Origin: Gimesia algae
Lineage (GTDB): Bacteria; Planctomycetota; Planctomycetia; Planctomycetales; Planctomycetaceae
Direction of reading: 5' to 3'
Assembly: GCF_007746795.1 (NCBI RefSeq)
Contig: NZ_CP036343.1
Location: forward strand, 1,802,531 to 1,866,530
DNA: 64,000 bases
Shown: in pieces, positions 55,043 to 64,000 of the stretch
Layout: the number at the start of each line of letters is the position of its first letter
How positions within the stretch are numbered: the stretch's first letter is position 1
Translations under genes and position numbers: made by a program
Notes under the pieces: generated by a model
Databases searched by the model: none
Seen by the model: the letters and a program-made list of their open reading frames with translations, nothing else
Told to the model about the DNA's origin: nothing

Positions 55043-56029
55043 TTAGTTGTCGATGACGATTTTTCCCATCCCCTGACCACTCTCCAAGCGAGCGTGCGCC
55101 TCTCCAGCTTGTTCGAGCGAATAGTGAGTCTCGTCGAGCACAGGTGTCAGGCCGCCAGAGTCAACGATCTGAGACACGTTCCGCAGAATCTCTGCGTGCT
55201 CTTCACGCCTGAAGTTGTGCAGCATCGGAATCAGCATAAAGACAACGTGCAGCGATAAACCTTTAAAGTGAGCGGTGGTCAAATCCAATTCACACATCGA
55301 AACTGTCGTGGCAATCTGACCGTTTAGTGCCGCAGCTTCAAATGAGTTTGTGAGATTCGCACCACCAACACTGTCGAACACCAAATCAAACCCGCCTCCA
55401 TTTGTGTGTTTGGCAACGTACTGCTCAACCGATTCAGTCTTATAGTTGATGCCCTTTGCACCAAGTTGCTGAATCAATGCCAGTTGTTTTTCACCACCTC
55501 CAGTAGCGTACACGTCTGCACCAAAGTGTTTTGCCAGTTGAACCGCAATATGACCTACGCCACCAGAGCCACCGTGAACGAGCACCTTCTGGCCTGCCTC
55601 GATCCCAGCACGTTTCAAACCTTCATAGGCAGTGATTGCAACCAGCGGCAAGGCGGCAGATTCCCGCATGGAAAGGTTCTTGGGCTTGTGAGCGATCAGC
55701 TTCGCATCAGCGACGATGTACTCCGCCAGAGTGCCGGGAAGATCGGCTAATCCGCCCGCACATCCATAAACTTTATCACCGACGGAATACCCTGATACAC
55801 CCTCGCCGACGGCTTCGACCGTACCGGCAAAGTCCATTCCGAGAATGGCGGGGGCATCGGGAGCGAACGGTAACTCTTGTCCCATTTTCCGAATCATCGT
55901 ATCGACCGTGTTCACGCTGGATGCAGCGATCTTGACCAACACGTGACCAGATTTGACTTCCGGCGTATCAACTTCTGCTGCTTCAAAAACAGCGTCGTCG
56001 CCATAGTTGTGAATGAGCATTGCTTTCAT
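55043..56029 (-). CDS. Zinc-independent alcohol dehydrogenase / quinone oxidoreductase-like protein
   Basis: About 328 residues of the medium-chain dehydrogenase superfamily. The N-terminal GroES-like part (DAPAILGMDFAGTVEAVGEGV) is followed by a Rossmann fold with VLVHGGSGGVGHIAVQLAK, the AxxGxxGxG variant typical of quinone oxidoreductase (QOR) types using NADPH. The usual zinc ligands are lacking. Substrate unknown, perhaps reactive carbonyls or quinones. ATG 56029 has AAGGAG about 9 bases upstream. It follows the cupin gene by 72 bases on the same strand and likely shares its transcript, under the divergent HxlR regulator. Confidence 0.88.
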   Translation of the reverse strand: MKAMLIHNYGDDAVFEAAEVDTPEVKSGHVLVKIAASSVNTVDTMIRKMGQELPFAPDAPAILGMDFAGTVEAVGEGVSGYSVGDKVYGCAGGLADLPGTLAEYIVADAKLIAHKPKNLSMRESAALPLVAITAYEGLKRAGIEAGQKVLVHGGSGGVGHIAVQLAKHFGADVYATGGGEKQLALIQQLGAKGINYKTESVEQYVAKHTNGGGFDLVFDSVGGANLTNSFEAAALNGQIATTVSMCELDLTTAHFKGLSLHVVFMLIPMLHNFRREEHAEILRNVSQIVDSGGLTPVLDETHYSLEQAGEAHARLESGQGMGKIVIDN

Positions 56030-56101
56030 TGGATAAAATCTCCTTAATTGTGATGCCAAATAGTATATAAGTCAGACTGCGTCTGTCCGTTAGCAGCGTG
56101 T

Positions 56102-56980
56102 TCACAGCTTAGAGGCGATGGTAAACTTGCCATTGCTGCGGATATAAATTGTGCAGCTCTCGTTCGCATCGCATGAAATACGAAGCACCGCTTTACCTTT
56201 TGCGTTTAAGTAACTGCCGGCGGCCAGCGTCACCTTACCTTTTCCCGATGACTGATGCAGATTCGATTCGCCTGCGATGACGACCGCTTTGAAAGTTGAA
56301 CCATTACCTCTGATTGTCCCTGAGAACTGGCCAGGCAATTTGACCAACGTCCCGTGTAGCTCCGCCTTGTGAGGACTCCCCCAAAGAAAAGCGATCTCCG
56401 CCTTTTTGTCGCTCGATGGCGAGGGTTCTATCCAATTCGTGCTGGACTCATCCTGCCAAACGATGTTCGACCGGTCGATGTTGACGGGGCGTTCCCCGTT
56501 ATCAAATGTCTCTTCCGTAGGCATGACCAGATAGGGACCACTTTCAATCTCAATGTAAGCAACGGTGCTGTTTCTCGCTGATGTGATATGTGCTTCGCCT
56601 GCGGGTTGTGTCCAAAAAGAACCCGTTGGCATCCACATCGGTTTGGCTTGAGGATCATCGTTGTGAACACGTCCCTCAATAACGACACCACGATAAGTAA
56701 CATTGTGGATATGAGGCGGAGACGAAAATCCATCAATGAACTTTACAAGAAACCCAGTCGCTTCCTTGCCGTTGCGGTCGCCCCATAGCGTGGCAGCTTG
56801 AGGACTCTTGTCGCCCCGCTTGGGGTTTAACTTTTGCCATTTCGCAGCAGAAGCCGGCACGACTTCGACGTTTTGAGACGACTCATCCTGTGCATAGCAG
56901 TATTTATTTGTACCAACAACACTCGAAACGACGATCAGCGATAAAACTGAGACTTGACGTAGTGGTATGGGAATTCTCAT
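56102..56980 (-). CDS. Exported DUF4437 cupin-like protein
   Basis: About 292 residues with a signal peptide ([24 protein letters not shown]). Two cupin-like halves follow: the first with [32 protein letters not shown], quoted here only as landmark PPHIHN, and [12 protein letters not shown]; the second with [14 protein letters not shown]. The His residues of the first half could hold a metal, while the second half lacks them. The DUF4437 family has no established reaction; relatives resemble ChrR-type anti-sigma cupins. First gene of the operon with the oxidoreductase. AAGGA lies upstream of ATG 56980. Confidence 0.78.
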   Translation of the reverse strand: MRIPIPLRQVSVLSLIVVSSVVGTNKYCYAQDESSQNVEVVPASAAKWQKLNPKRGDKSPQAATLWGDRNGKEATGFLVKFIDGFSSPPHIHNVTYRGVVIEGRVHNDDPQAKPMWMPTGSFWTQPAGEAHITSARNSTVAYIEIESGPYLVMPTEETFDNGERPVNIDRSNIVWQDESSTNWIEPSPSSDKKAEIAFLWGSPHKAELHGTLVKLPGQFSGTIRGNGSTFKAVVIAGESNLHQSSGKGKVTLAAGSYLNAKGKAVLRISCDANESCTIYIRSNGKFTIASKL

Positions 56981-57085
56981 TAAGTTCCTTTTGCTTTCTT
57001 GATCGCAGATTGCGTGCAGAATCACAAACAACCGGCTCTCAATGATTTGAATCCAACGTTGACCTCCAGTAGGTACAGTGCCATA

Positions 57086-57095
57086 ATACCGGTAT
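57086..57095. promoter_or_regulatory. Palindrome in the HxlR divergent promoter region
   Basis: ATACCGGTAT is a perfect 10-bp palindrome in the 160-base gap between the cupin operon and the HxlR gene. MarR/HxlR-type dimers bind such short palindromes next to their own gene, so this is a candidate operator. Based on position and symmetry only. Confidence 0.35.
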
Positions 57096-57140
57096 CAACG
57101 TTTTCCGCAAGTACGCACTTTTTTGGCATATAGGCACCTA

Positions 57141-57521
57141 ATGGATACCAAAGAGAAAAACCGGCATGTTGACTACGACAGGCCCGCTTGCCCGGTCGAG
57201 GCGACTCTGGAATTGATTGGCGGCAAGTGGAAAGGAATCATCCTCTACTACTTGCTTAATGGCCGACTCCGATTCAGCGAACTTAAGCGAACAATCGGTT
57301 GCGTCACGCAAAGAATGCTTACCAAGCAGCTTCGTGAACTTGAATCAAGTGGATTGGTGTCGAGGACCGTTTACGCTGAAGTCCCACCAAGAGTTGAGTA
57401 CGAGCTAACGAAAGAAGGAGAGTCGTTGAAGCCAGTCATCAACGCATTGAAAAAATGGGGAGAGTCACATGCGTTGAAACTGCTTGAGCAGCGACAGACC
57501 AGCGAAGATGAGACTCGGTAA
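57141..57521 (+). CDS. HxlR family transcriptional regulator
   Basis: About 126 residues forming one winged helix-turn-helix domain. Landmarks: [19 protein letters not shown] (the conserved Cys near the N-terminus is often redox- or electrophile-sensitive), FSELKRTIG, the recognition helix in [14 protein letters not shown], and the wing [16 protein letters not shown] 57141 is preferred to an upstream TTG. Divergent from the oxidoreductase and cupin genes, which it probably controls in response to a reactive compound. Confidence 0.92.
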   Translation: MDTKEKNRHVDYDRPACPVEATLELIGGKWKGIILYYLLNGRLRFSELKRTIGCVTQRMLTKQLRELESSGLVSRTVYAEVPPRVEYELTKEGESLKPVINALKKWGESHALKLLEQRQTSEDETR

Positions 57522-57928
57522 CATCGCTTACAGCTGGTGCCTGCATCCTCACGGTGTTCACGGGCAATGGTCATCGTTGCCAACAATTATCAAGACAATT
57601 GACAGGCTGTAGCCGACCACAACTTAAACGATCTTCCCTCCTGATAAATTGAGTCTTAAAAAAGGCTGGATGGTAAGCTGTTTTATTCGAAGAGGCCGAG
57701 GGAAAAATCAGAAGACTCTCCAGCAGTCTTGCAGAAACTAATCCCGGCAGTGTTTCTGCTGCATTTGCCGAGAAATCAAGCGGTCGCAAACCGGCCTCCG
57801 AAAGAAAACGTGACTTTTCGACGCCATCGACAGCGAAAAAAATGATAGTCCAGAAGAGGTCCAATTAGAAAAATGCACTCTTCGCAAACCACTTGTTTTT
57901 CAGGTATTTACAACTTCTGTTTCGGAAA
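57522..57928. other. Intergenic region after the HxlR gene
   Basis: About 400 bases with one 97-codon minus-strand frame lacking a ribosome site or recognisable protein features. Nothing else is supported. Confidence 0.4.
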
Positions 57929-57941
57929 CCCGCCGCCTCCA
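57929..57941 (+). repeat. tmRNA 3' end copy 3 (candidate att site, island end)
   Basis: Third exact CCCGCCGCCTCCA, same orientation, followed after 8 bases by a terminator hairpin of different sequence. It may be the original chromosomal ssrA 3' end displaced by insertions. Confidence 0.65.
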
Positions 57942-57949
57942 TAGACAAT

Positions 57950-57983
57950 GAGCTGTCCCATATGGGACAGCTCTTGTTTTTTA
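57950..57983 (+). terminator. Terminator behind tmRNA 3' end copy 3
   Basis: A 10-bp perfect stem (GAGCTGTCCC with GGGACAGCTC) with loop ATAT, followed by TTGTTTTTT. Confidence 0.85.
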
Positions 57984-58290
57984 TAGGTCTCCCCTAGTCA
58001 CAAGTAGGACACTACGCGGGAGCTACAACGCCTCTAAATTGCTATTGGGAGTACTTAGACTGACTCCAGAACGTCAAATACATGACTCAGAATGGTAGTT
58101 ATGTTGGAGGAATATCTGACTCCAGAGGCGTTTTTCTCCAAAGCCTAAATCAGCAGACCGATCTACTCCAAAACCAGTGTTTTCAAACAAATCAAAGCTA
58201 AAGCCGTTTGACCGAATTTAAATCATGTTTGCCTGAAAACACCATCAAATTCATCTCTAAGCACCAAATCGACCTTTCCGCTGACAAGTA
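57984..58290. other. Intergenic region
   Basis: About 300 AT-rich bases between the island end and a decayed IS. GACTCCAGA occurs twice, but no gene, RNA or structured element is supported. Confidence 0.4.
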
Positions 58291-59529
58291 GCCGAATGGT
58301 CAATTTATTCAACCGCGCGATAAGTTCTTTGAAAATTGCCTTTTATACTCCGTGAGCAAGATCCATTCTGGGCTGACTGTCATCTGTGTTCGTAACGTAG
58401 AAAGACTTTTGTGCCGGATTTCAACGGAGTGTACGTATCGCGATCGCAGAAGAAACAGAATGATATGATCAGAAAAACTACGCCGCTTCGCGATAGTAAT
58501 AGTTCAGCAGGCCGCCAAGTCGCTCGCGGCACTCAATCTCACCAGCGCTTTGACCAACTTCCTCTCCCAGTTCAATGATCTGATGATTGAGTCCCTGGTG
58601 GTTCCGCTCTTCGTGATAATGAGTCAGGTATTCTTTAATTGTATTTCTTAACGAGTTTTCGCCAAAGAAAGTCATTCTGTCGAGGCACTCTGATTTGAGT
58701 GAAAGAAAAAATCGCTCAATAAAAGCATTCAAATTAGGAGAGCGTGGAGGCAAGACAATCGGCTTAGTATCTGACTGATTTAAGATCATTTGAAATGACT
58801 CAGAAAAAGTCGTGTCTCGATCCATGATTATTTTTTGCTTCTCACGCAAAAATCCTCCGTCCTCATCTGACAGGTTTCTGGCTGTCTGTTTCAGACATAT
58901 TTCGTGTGGATTCATTGTGCAACCGCGTCAGCGATCCGGTCATATCCCCAAGAAGAATTTTCTTTTGCGATTCGAATCACGAGTTGCTTAACTTCATCAA
59001 GCAATCTGGGTCTACCTGATTTTCTCTTACCTCGATTTGAACAATCCCATTTCTTGGTTATCTACTTTTTATGCCAACGAAGAATAGTATCTGGTGAAAA
59101 CAGAATACCAACCTGTTCGAGTCGCTTACGTCCCATAATCTTTCTTTAAACAGCGAGCCTTCGACGCTGGTCGTCATTTAGTAAAATGCGTTTCTTACCA
59201 AGTTTCTCTTTGAGAACCTGACTCTCGGTTCTCAAGTATTCAATCACTTCCTGTTGCTGCTTGTTAACCCCATCAGCGATTATGATGAAAAACAGTTGCC
59301 AAGATTGCAGGATGAATTTCATAGATGGCCCAATAGTGTGGAAGGAAACATCCTGAATCATCAACATTCAGGCTTTTCATGCTAACCTCAGAGTTGAACT
59401 TGCACATTATAACATAGAGCAAAATCAGCTATGACTTTCAATATAGGCCGAAGCTCTCGCTCGATGATCCCTCGTAACATGATTCAACAATTTGACTTTT
59501 TATTTAGCTGAATAAATTGACCTTTCGAG
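58291..59529 (-). mobile_element. Decayed rve-type insertion sequence
   Basis: About 1.24 kb between inverted repeats CGAATGGTCAATTTATTCA (58293-58311) and its complement with one mismatch (59509-59527). The only gene inside is a broken transposase. Confidence 0.65.
58478..59367 (-). pseudogene. Integrase-core transposase remnant
   Basis: The N-terminal part ends KRILLNDDQRRRLAV and runs into TAA at 59146-59148. The same frame continues with recognisable family sequence (GRKRLEQVGILFSPDTILRWHKK, cited as landmark FSPDTILRW; then SGRPRLLDEVKQLV and SSWGYDRIADA) but meets further TAG and TGA stops. It then changes frame into MNPHEICLKQ. The second catalytic Asp (IIMDRDTTF) and the Glu (AFIERFFLSLKSE) remain; the segment that should contain the first Asp is deleted. 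Related to, but clearly different from, the transposase near ssrA. Non-functional. Confidence 0.8.
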
Positions 59530-59874
59530 GCGGTCATCTAGTTAAAAAGAACTTAAAACAGTTGTCGATACTTACCAGAATTGCTGCTTGCAGCAATTCA
59601 ATCAACCTGTGAAGCGGCTTAAGTTTTTCTATGAATTAGTACCATTCTATCATTGAGAACAGTACAAGTGGCTTCATCCTAAAAAAGGAACAAAAACGGA
59701 TATTGACAACAGAAGTACTGAAATCGAGTCTGTTTCTGGGTATGATTAATAGATTATCAAAACTCTTTAAATAATCGAGATATCTGCGATTACTTTGACC
59801 GAATTGAGGTGATTTTCATAACTATGAAGCGGATTTGACATTTAAATGAGAGATAAAAAGACTAGGTCATTTCA
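59530..59874. other. AT-rich region upstream of the ECF sigma gene
   Basis: 345 bases without an ORF. Presumably contains the sigma-factor promoter; none is clear enough to call. Confidence 0.4.
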
Positions 59875-60462
59875 TTGAATAATAGAGCAAGCACATTAAC
59901 ATCCTCGAGTTTGCTTTACCGTGTCAGACTGCATGACCAGCAGGCCTGGGAACGGCTGGTTCGAATCTATAGCCCACTGGTTTTTCATTGGTGCCGAAAC
60001 GAATCAGGATTGAGTGCGGACGATGCCGCTGACGTAATGCAGGAAGTCTTCCGTTCTGTATCGACCTCAATTGCTTCCTTTCGAAAAAAGGGGAGCGGCA
60101 CGTTTCGAGGCTGGTTACGAACGATCACCGCCAACAAGATTCGTGATTTGATTCGCAAAATGCGCGGTCATACGAGCGCCATTGGTGGTAGTGGCTGGCA
60201 AAACCACTTAAAGGAACTCCCCGAATCCAAACTTGAAGAAACGGAAGCTGCCGAAGACGGGATGGTCATGCGACGCGCGATAGAACTGTTAGATGGCAGC
60301 TTTCAGGAACAGAGTCGCAAAGCGTTTTGGCTTGTGGTAATCGATGGTTACACGGCAGCCGAGTCCGCAGAAAAACTTAAGATGACTGAGCAAGCAGTTT
60401 GGCAGGCTTGCTATCGGATTCGCCGACGTTTACGTGAAGAACTTGCTGATCTCATCGACTAA
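59875..60462 (+). CDS. ECF-type RNA polymerase sigma factor
   Basis: 195 residues. Region 2 includes WERLVRIYSPLVFHWCR and the DNA-melting helix ADDAADVMQEVFRSV, then FRGWLRTITANKIRDLIRK; region 4 includes AAESAEKLKMTEQAVWQACYRIRRRLREEL. The start is a TTG at 59875, directly downstream of an in-frame TAG, with a weak AGG. It is 322 bases upstream of a zinc-finger Ser/Thr kinase gene, the arrangement of planctomycete ECF groups where the kinase protein replaces the ordinary anti-sigma factor. Target promoters unknown. Confidence 0.9.
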   Translation: MNNRASTLTSSSLLYRVRLHDQQAWERLVRIYSPLVFHWCRNESGLSADDAADVMQEVFRSVSTSIASFRKKGSGTFRGWLRTITANKIRDLIRKMRGHTSAIGGSGWQNHLKELPESKLEETEAAEDGMVMRRAIELLDGSFQEQSRKAFWLVVIDGYTAAESAEKLKMTEQAVWQACYRIRRRLREELADLID

Positions 60463-60784
60463 TCAAATTTGACGTTCCATTTTTTCGCAAATCACTGGCT
60501 CGATGCCACTTATTACATGGTGAATGAGTTAATAGCTACCTTTGTATCTCTAAACTTTTTTTGGGCTTTTCTATGAGTTCGCGTTAGGCACAATCGTTTT
60601 AGAATATTAGGGAAACCGTTTTTCAAATAAGATTTGAACTGGACTACTCGATTGGGATACCCAAATATATATACCGCGAATCAAGATCACAGACTTGATC
60701 GAGACGCATTGTGATCAGAATCAGCATATACGATCATCAAAATAGTGAATAAGATTCTACGGAATCTAAATACAAGAGTTCCTA
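60463..60784. other. Gap between sigma factor and kinase genes
   Basis: 322 AT-rich bases with no ORF. It may contain an autoregulated ECF promoter upstream of the kinase gene. Confidence 0.4.
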
Positions 60785-63700
60785 ATGCCCAATCCGGAAT
60801 GCCTAAGCCACGAACAATTGCAAGCCTTAATCACAGCCGATCTCCCCGAACAATCGGCTGATGAGTTGTTTGCACATCTTGAGTCTTGTGCTGATTGCCG
60901 TTCGACCTTGGATGCCCAGCATCAACGGCAGAACAAAAACAGACGAAGCTTCGTACAGAAACCTCTCGATGAAGAGCCGATCATAAAAGAACCGGCATTC
61001 CAACGCGCTGTTAAGCAAATCGCACAGTTTGGCGCAGAAGATTCAATATACATCGATCACCTTGCAAAAGATCCTCGAGAAAACAAGCGTGATCAACTTA
61101 ATCTGGCCGGCGAACAAATTGACCAATATCGCATCGTTACCAAACTCGGTGAAGGCGGCATGGGTACCGTTTATAAAGCGGTGCACACCAAATTGGACAA
61201 AGTCGTTGCCTTAAAAATCATAGCTACTGGAAGCCACGTTCCAGACGAAAGAATTGCTCGATTCGAACGTGAGATGCTGTCAGTAGGCCGATTGAATCAC
61301 CCGCATATTGTCGGTGCAACCGACGCACGAGAAATTGACGGTACGCATTTTCTGGTGATGGAATATCTGGAGGGAATTAATCTTTCACAGCTCATCGAGA
61401 GAATGGGGCCTCTGCCAATCGCCGATGCATGCGAAATTATTCGGCAGGCTGCCGTGGGTTTACAGTATGCTCATCAACATGACTTGATCCACCGTGACAT
61501 TAAACCGTCGAATTTGATGCTAACCACCGAGGGACAGGTCAAAATTCTCGATCTGGGGTTGGCCCTCATTCAGGGTGATGAACCTATCGAAGCTCAAAAC
61601 GGTGAACCAGCTGAAGGTGAGTTGACTTCAGCAGGTCAGATTCTGGGAACGCTCGGATACATGGCTCCCGAACAGATTGGCCATTCTCATGACGTTGATA
61701 TCCGAGCAGACCTCTACAGCCTGGGCTGTACGTTTTTCAAGCTGTTAACCGGTGAAGTACCGTTCGAGCATCTGAATGCCACATCCATCTCACGACGGAT
61801 TAAGGCACACAGCAACGAAACTGCTCCCTCTGTCTTGGAACGACGAATTGAGATCCCCGATAAATTGTCAGCGATCCTGGAGCGTTTGTTAGCGAAGAGT
61901 CCCAGTGAACGATATGAAGATCCCGGTCAACTTGTGCAAGCTCTGGAATCATTCACTAAAGGGAGTAACTTGGAAGTTCTCACTCGAAAGACTGAGCAAC
62001 AAGTCATATCTGCTCCTGGACGAGATCAACGAAAGTGGCGTTTGAAAACTGCTGCCGCAGTAGTTGTTACTTTGTTACTGACAGTTTTCGCACTTCAACT
62101 GGCAACAAATAACGGCAAAATCACGATCACTTCGTTCGATCCAGCACTGGAAATTATTATCAAACGAAACGGTCGTATCGTGGATAATTTTGCATTACGA
62201 CAGCGACCTCAATCAACGTCCTACTTTGCAGGCGAATATGAAGTGGAAATCAAAGGGGGAGCACCAGACGGCGCAACTATTAAGAACGGAAGGTTCAAAC
62301 TCACCCGTGGTAAGTCAGTTCTGGTAGAAATCGTTCATGCCAAGACAGTCGACACTGCTCAGTCCACACACTCCGACCGCGCTGCAGCCGAATGGGTGTT
62401 GTCGGTTGGCGGCATATTATCTTTGAAGAAAATATCGAGCAATGCTAAACGTCGAATCGAGGTGAAATTGAAAAACATGTTGCCCGCAGAGCGATTCGAA
62501 GTTCGGGCTGTGGGTTTCGGAGATCTGTATAATCGTAAAAAAGTGAACGATGACAACATTATCAACTTGAAAGGTTTGTCTGAATTGACGTCCCTTAGTT
62601 TAACTCAGACAGAAGTCACCAGGCATGGAATCTCGCAACTCGCGTCATTGCCCAGCCTCAATAGAATCATGATGCCCTATAAGTTCGATGAGAAGGAACT
62701 CGGCTGTCTCTCACAACTGAAAGGCCTCAAACATGTTGAATTATCCACGCCGAACTATACTGATGCGTGTATTATCCATCTGAATAAGCTACCCCAACTC
62801 ATACGTCTCGAACTTGTGAAGACCGCGATTACTGAAAAGGGGTTCAAGCAACTTTCCGCGCAGCAACTCAGTTCGATTAGATTATGTGAAAATTTCGAGC
62901 TATATGAAGTGGCTCTTAAGCATTTTCAGAATTTACAGAATTTTCCGAAATTGATAGACATTACCATAATCGGAAATCGCACTGGTCGCGTTCTCACAGA
63001 TTCAGGCCTCATGCATCTGCAAAAGATCAAGCAGTTGCGACAAGTGAGCCTGATCAACACTAATGTAACAGTCGCTGGAATTGCTGCCCTCAAACAAGCG
63101 TTACCAGCTTGTAAGGTCGATTGGAACGGCCCGCCTCAGGTTAAATTATCGGCCGATCCCGAACGTGCAGTTGCAGTATGGGTTTTGCAAATCGGGGGAA
63201 AATTAGAAATCGATGTAGATGGGAGTATCCGAGACATCGACATCGAGAAACTGGAAGATCTCCCAGACGAAAATTTTCGTGTGACACAAGTTGGGTTTGA
63301 TCAGAATTCTTATATCGATGACGAAAGCCTCTCTAATCTTAGCCAGCTACAATACCTTGATAGATTATTAATCGTTCACAAGAAAGTCTCGGGCGCGGGA
63401 TTTAAGTATCTCTCTGCAATGCAAGGACTACAGAGCCTTGATTGTTCCGGGTCTCTGGTGACAAACCAAAGTCTTTCCATAGTAAAAAAATTACACGACC
63501 TGGTGTATCTCAATCTTCATAGTACCAGAGTCACCGACGAGGGAATACAATCAATTCTCCCAATGAAGAAGCTGCTGTATTTGAATCTCAGTGGGGTCAG
63601 CGATACCGGGGTGCGCCATCTGACTAAGATGACTCAACTCCAATTCCTTGTGATAGAAAGTAGAAATGTCACAGACGACGGGTTGAAGCACCTTGGCACG

Positions 63701-63946
63701 ATGAAAAACCTGGTTAATCTTGCACTTACACAAGCTCAACTTACCGATCAAGGATTAGTGCACCTGACAGATTGTCACAATCTCAGAATGCTTGATCTTT
63801 CACAAACGCCGATTTCCGATTTAGGATTAAAACAACTCTCTAAATTAAAGTCTCTCACTAAACTCAGACTTCTAAGCACAAAAGTAACGGCCAAGGGAGT
63901 CGCTGAGCTGAAGAAATCCGTGCCTCAATGCACCATCGTTTACTAA
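60785..63946 (+). CDS. Zinc-finger Ser/Thr protein kinase with C-terminal leucine-rich repeats
   Basis: 1,053 residues. Residues 1-45 hold an anti-sigma-type zinc motif H31-x3-C35-x2-C38. Residues 115-390 form a eukaryotic-like kinase: Gly loop LGEGGMGTVYKA, Lys144, catalytic loop IHRDIKPSN (Asp238), DLG in place of DFG, and GYMAPEQ. One transmembrane helix lies at about 422-442. The exported part carries a short beta domain, then two blocks of leucine-rich repeats of the LT.TQVTD.G...L type, each introduced by an RA.AEWVL..GG..-like segment. Probably a membrane sensor that binds and releases the neighbouring ECF sigma factor through phosphorylation; inferred from gene pairing. Confidence 0.9.
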   Translation: MPNPECLSHEQLQALITADLPEQSADELFAHLESCADCRSTLDAQHQRQNKNRRSFVQKPLDEEPIIKEPAFQRAVKQIAQFGAEDSIYIDHLAKDPRENKRDQLNLAGEQIDQYRIVTKLGEGGMGTVYKAVHTKLDKVVALKIIATGSHVPDERIARFEREMLSVGRLNHPHIVGATDAREIDGTHFLVMEYLEGINLSQLIERMGPLPIADACEIIRQAAVGLQYAHQHDLIHRDIKPSNLMLTTEGQVKILDLGLALIQGDEPIEAQNGEPAEGELTSAGQILGTLGYMAPEQIGHSHDVDIRADLYSLGCTFFKLLTGEVPFEHLNATSISRRIKAHSNETAPSVLERRIEIPDKLSAILERLLAKSPSERYEDPGQLVQALESFTKGSNLEVLTRKTEQQVISAPGRDQRKWRLKTAAAVVVTLLLTVFALQLATNNGKITITSFDPALEIIIKRNGRIVDNFALRQRPQSTSYFAGEYEVEIKGGAPDGATIKNGRFKLTRGKSVLVEIVHAKTVDTAQSTHSDRAAAEWVLSVGGILSLKKISSNAKRRIEVKLKNMLPAERFEVRAVGFGDLYNRKKVNDDNIINLKGLSELTSLSLTQTEVTRHGISQLASLPSLNRIMMPYKFDEKELGCLSQLKGLKHVELSTPNYTDACIIHLNKLPQLIRLELVKTAITEKGFKQLSAQQLSSIRLCENFELYEVALKHFQNLQNFPKLIDITIIGNRTGRVLTDSGLMHLQKIKQLRQVSLINTNVTVAGIAALKQALPACKVDWNGPPQVKLSADPERAVAVWVLQIGGKLEIDVDGSIRDIDIEKLEDLPDENFRVTQVGFDQNSYIDDESLSNLSQLQYLDRLLIVHKKVSGAGFKYLSAMQGLQSLDCSGSLVTNQSLSIVKKLHDLVYLNLHSTRVTDEGIQSILPMKKLLYLNLSGVSDTGVRHLTKMTQLQFLVIESRNVTDDGLKHLGTMKNLVNLALTQAQLTDQGLVHLTDCHNLRMLDLSQTPISDLGLKQLSKLKSLTKLRLLSTKVTAKGVAELKKSVPQCTIVY

Positions 63947-64000
63947 TTCTCCCAGTTGAGTGTTTTGATGTTCTACTCGACACAAATCACTTCTGAAGGT

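Larger units (their letters stand above)
39041..57941 (+). mobile_element. Putative ssrA-integrated genomic island, two tandem segments
   Basis: Bounded by exact 13-bp repeats of the tmRNA 3' end. Segment A (to 54727) carries insertion sequences and the surface toxin-like operon; segment B (54728-57941) carries an oxidoreductase, a cupin and an HxlR regulator. The repeat followed by GGCCACTT...AAGTGGCC type hairpin is shared between copies 1 and 2, supporting common ancestry rather than chance. No tyrosine recombinase or excisionase gene is visible, so the island is probably defective or was mobilised in trans. Boundaries are inferred. Confidence 0.55.

Noticed and set aside
54851-55258. Plus-strand 135-codon frame before the oxidoreductase gene
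   Set aside because: Its second half is antisense to the oxidoreductase and the first half has no support.
57571-57864. Minus-strand 97-codon frame after the HxlR gene
   Set aside because: No ribosome site or recognisable protein character; cannot be supported.
39041-57941. Island integrase gene
   Set aside because: No tyrosine or serine recombinase motifs were found among the genes between the repeats; only IS transposases are present.
59955-59975. GGTTCGAATCT resembling a tRNA T arm
   Set aside because: It lies inside the sigma-factor coding sequence and no cloverleaf can be drawn around it.

Overview
The window looks like chromosomal DNA of a planctomycete, probably of the Gimesia/Rubinisphaera type. 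This is an inference from gene content: an OleC/OleD pair, a formylmethanofuran dehydrogenase C-like gene in a bacterium, a giant surface protein with the planctomycete LEARQLLSG motif near its N-terminus, many secreted proteins of unknown function, and an ECF sigma factor beside a zinc-finger/Ser-Thr kinase/LRR protein. There are no rRNA or tRNA genes. One tmRNA gene (ssrA) is present.

Bases 1-38,600 are a conserved-looking backbone: pckA; oleD-oleC; an fhcC-like gene behind a Tyr/Gly-rich secreted protein; a secreted HEAT-repeat protein; a FemAB/GNAT-type acyltransferase; a GAF-SpoIIE phosphatase; a dicarboxylate/amino acid symporter with a large extra loop; a Gfo/Idh/MocA oxidoreductase; an addB-addA-methyltransferase operon; a C-terminal processing protease; tsaD; a VWA-domain secreted protein followed by a DUF2135-like protein that may be joined to it by frameshifting; a HExxH exported protein; an HPt protein; an LptF/LptG permease; and an alpha/beta hydrolase.

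Bases 38,686-57,941 read as a genomic island at ssrA. The last 13 bases of the tmRNA (CCCGCCGCCTCCA, 39028-39040) recur exactly at 54715 and 57929. All three copies are followed by a Rho-independent terminator hairpin, as expected when elements integrate into the 3' end of ssrA in tandem. No recombinase gene is visible, so the island is probably immobile or decayed. Segment A (39,041-54,727) holds nested insertion sequences (an IS21 element inside an older rve-type IS), an ISL3 remnant, and a tight four-gene operon. That operon encodes a 2,064-residue surface protein (seven cadherin-like repeats, Ser/Gly linker, very long Ala-rich coiled coil, C-terminus like the pre-toxin/toxin region of polymorphic toxins), two small proteins in the position of immunity genes, and a sulfotransferase-glycosyltransferase fusion. 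A second, decayed toxin cassette lies at 53,176-54,271: a PT-HINT domain whose stop overlaps the start of a frameshifted immunity-like gene. Segment B (54,728-57,941) carries a quinone-oxidoreductase-like gene and a DUF4437 cupin gene, divergent from an HxlR regulator.

Bases 57,942-64,000 hold a decayed IS with terminal inverted repeats, then the ECF sigma factor and its kinase partner.

The best candidate for an undescribed system is the 44,247-52,788 operon: a surface-displayed toxin-like adhesin with two adjacent putative immunity proteins and its own putative modifying enzyme.
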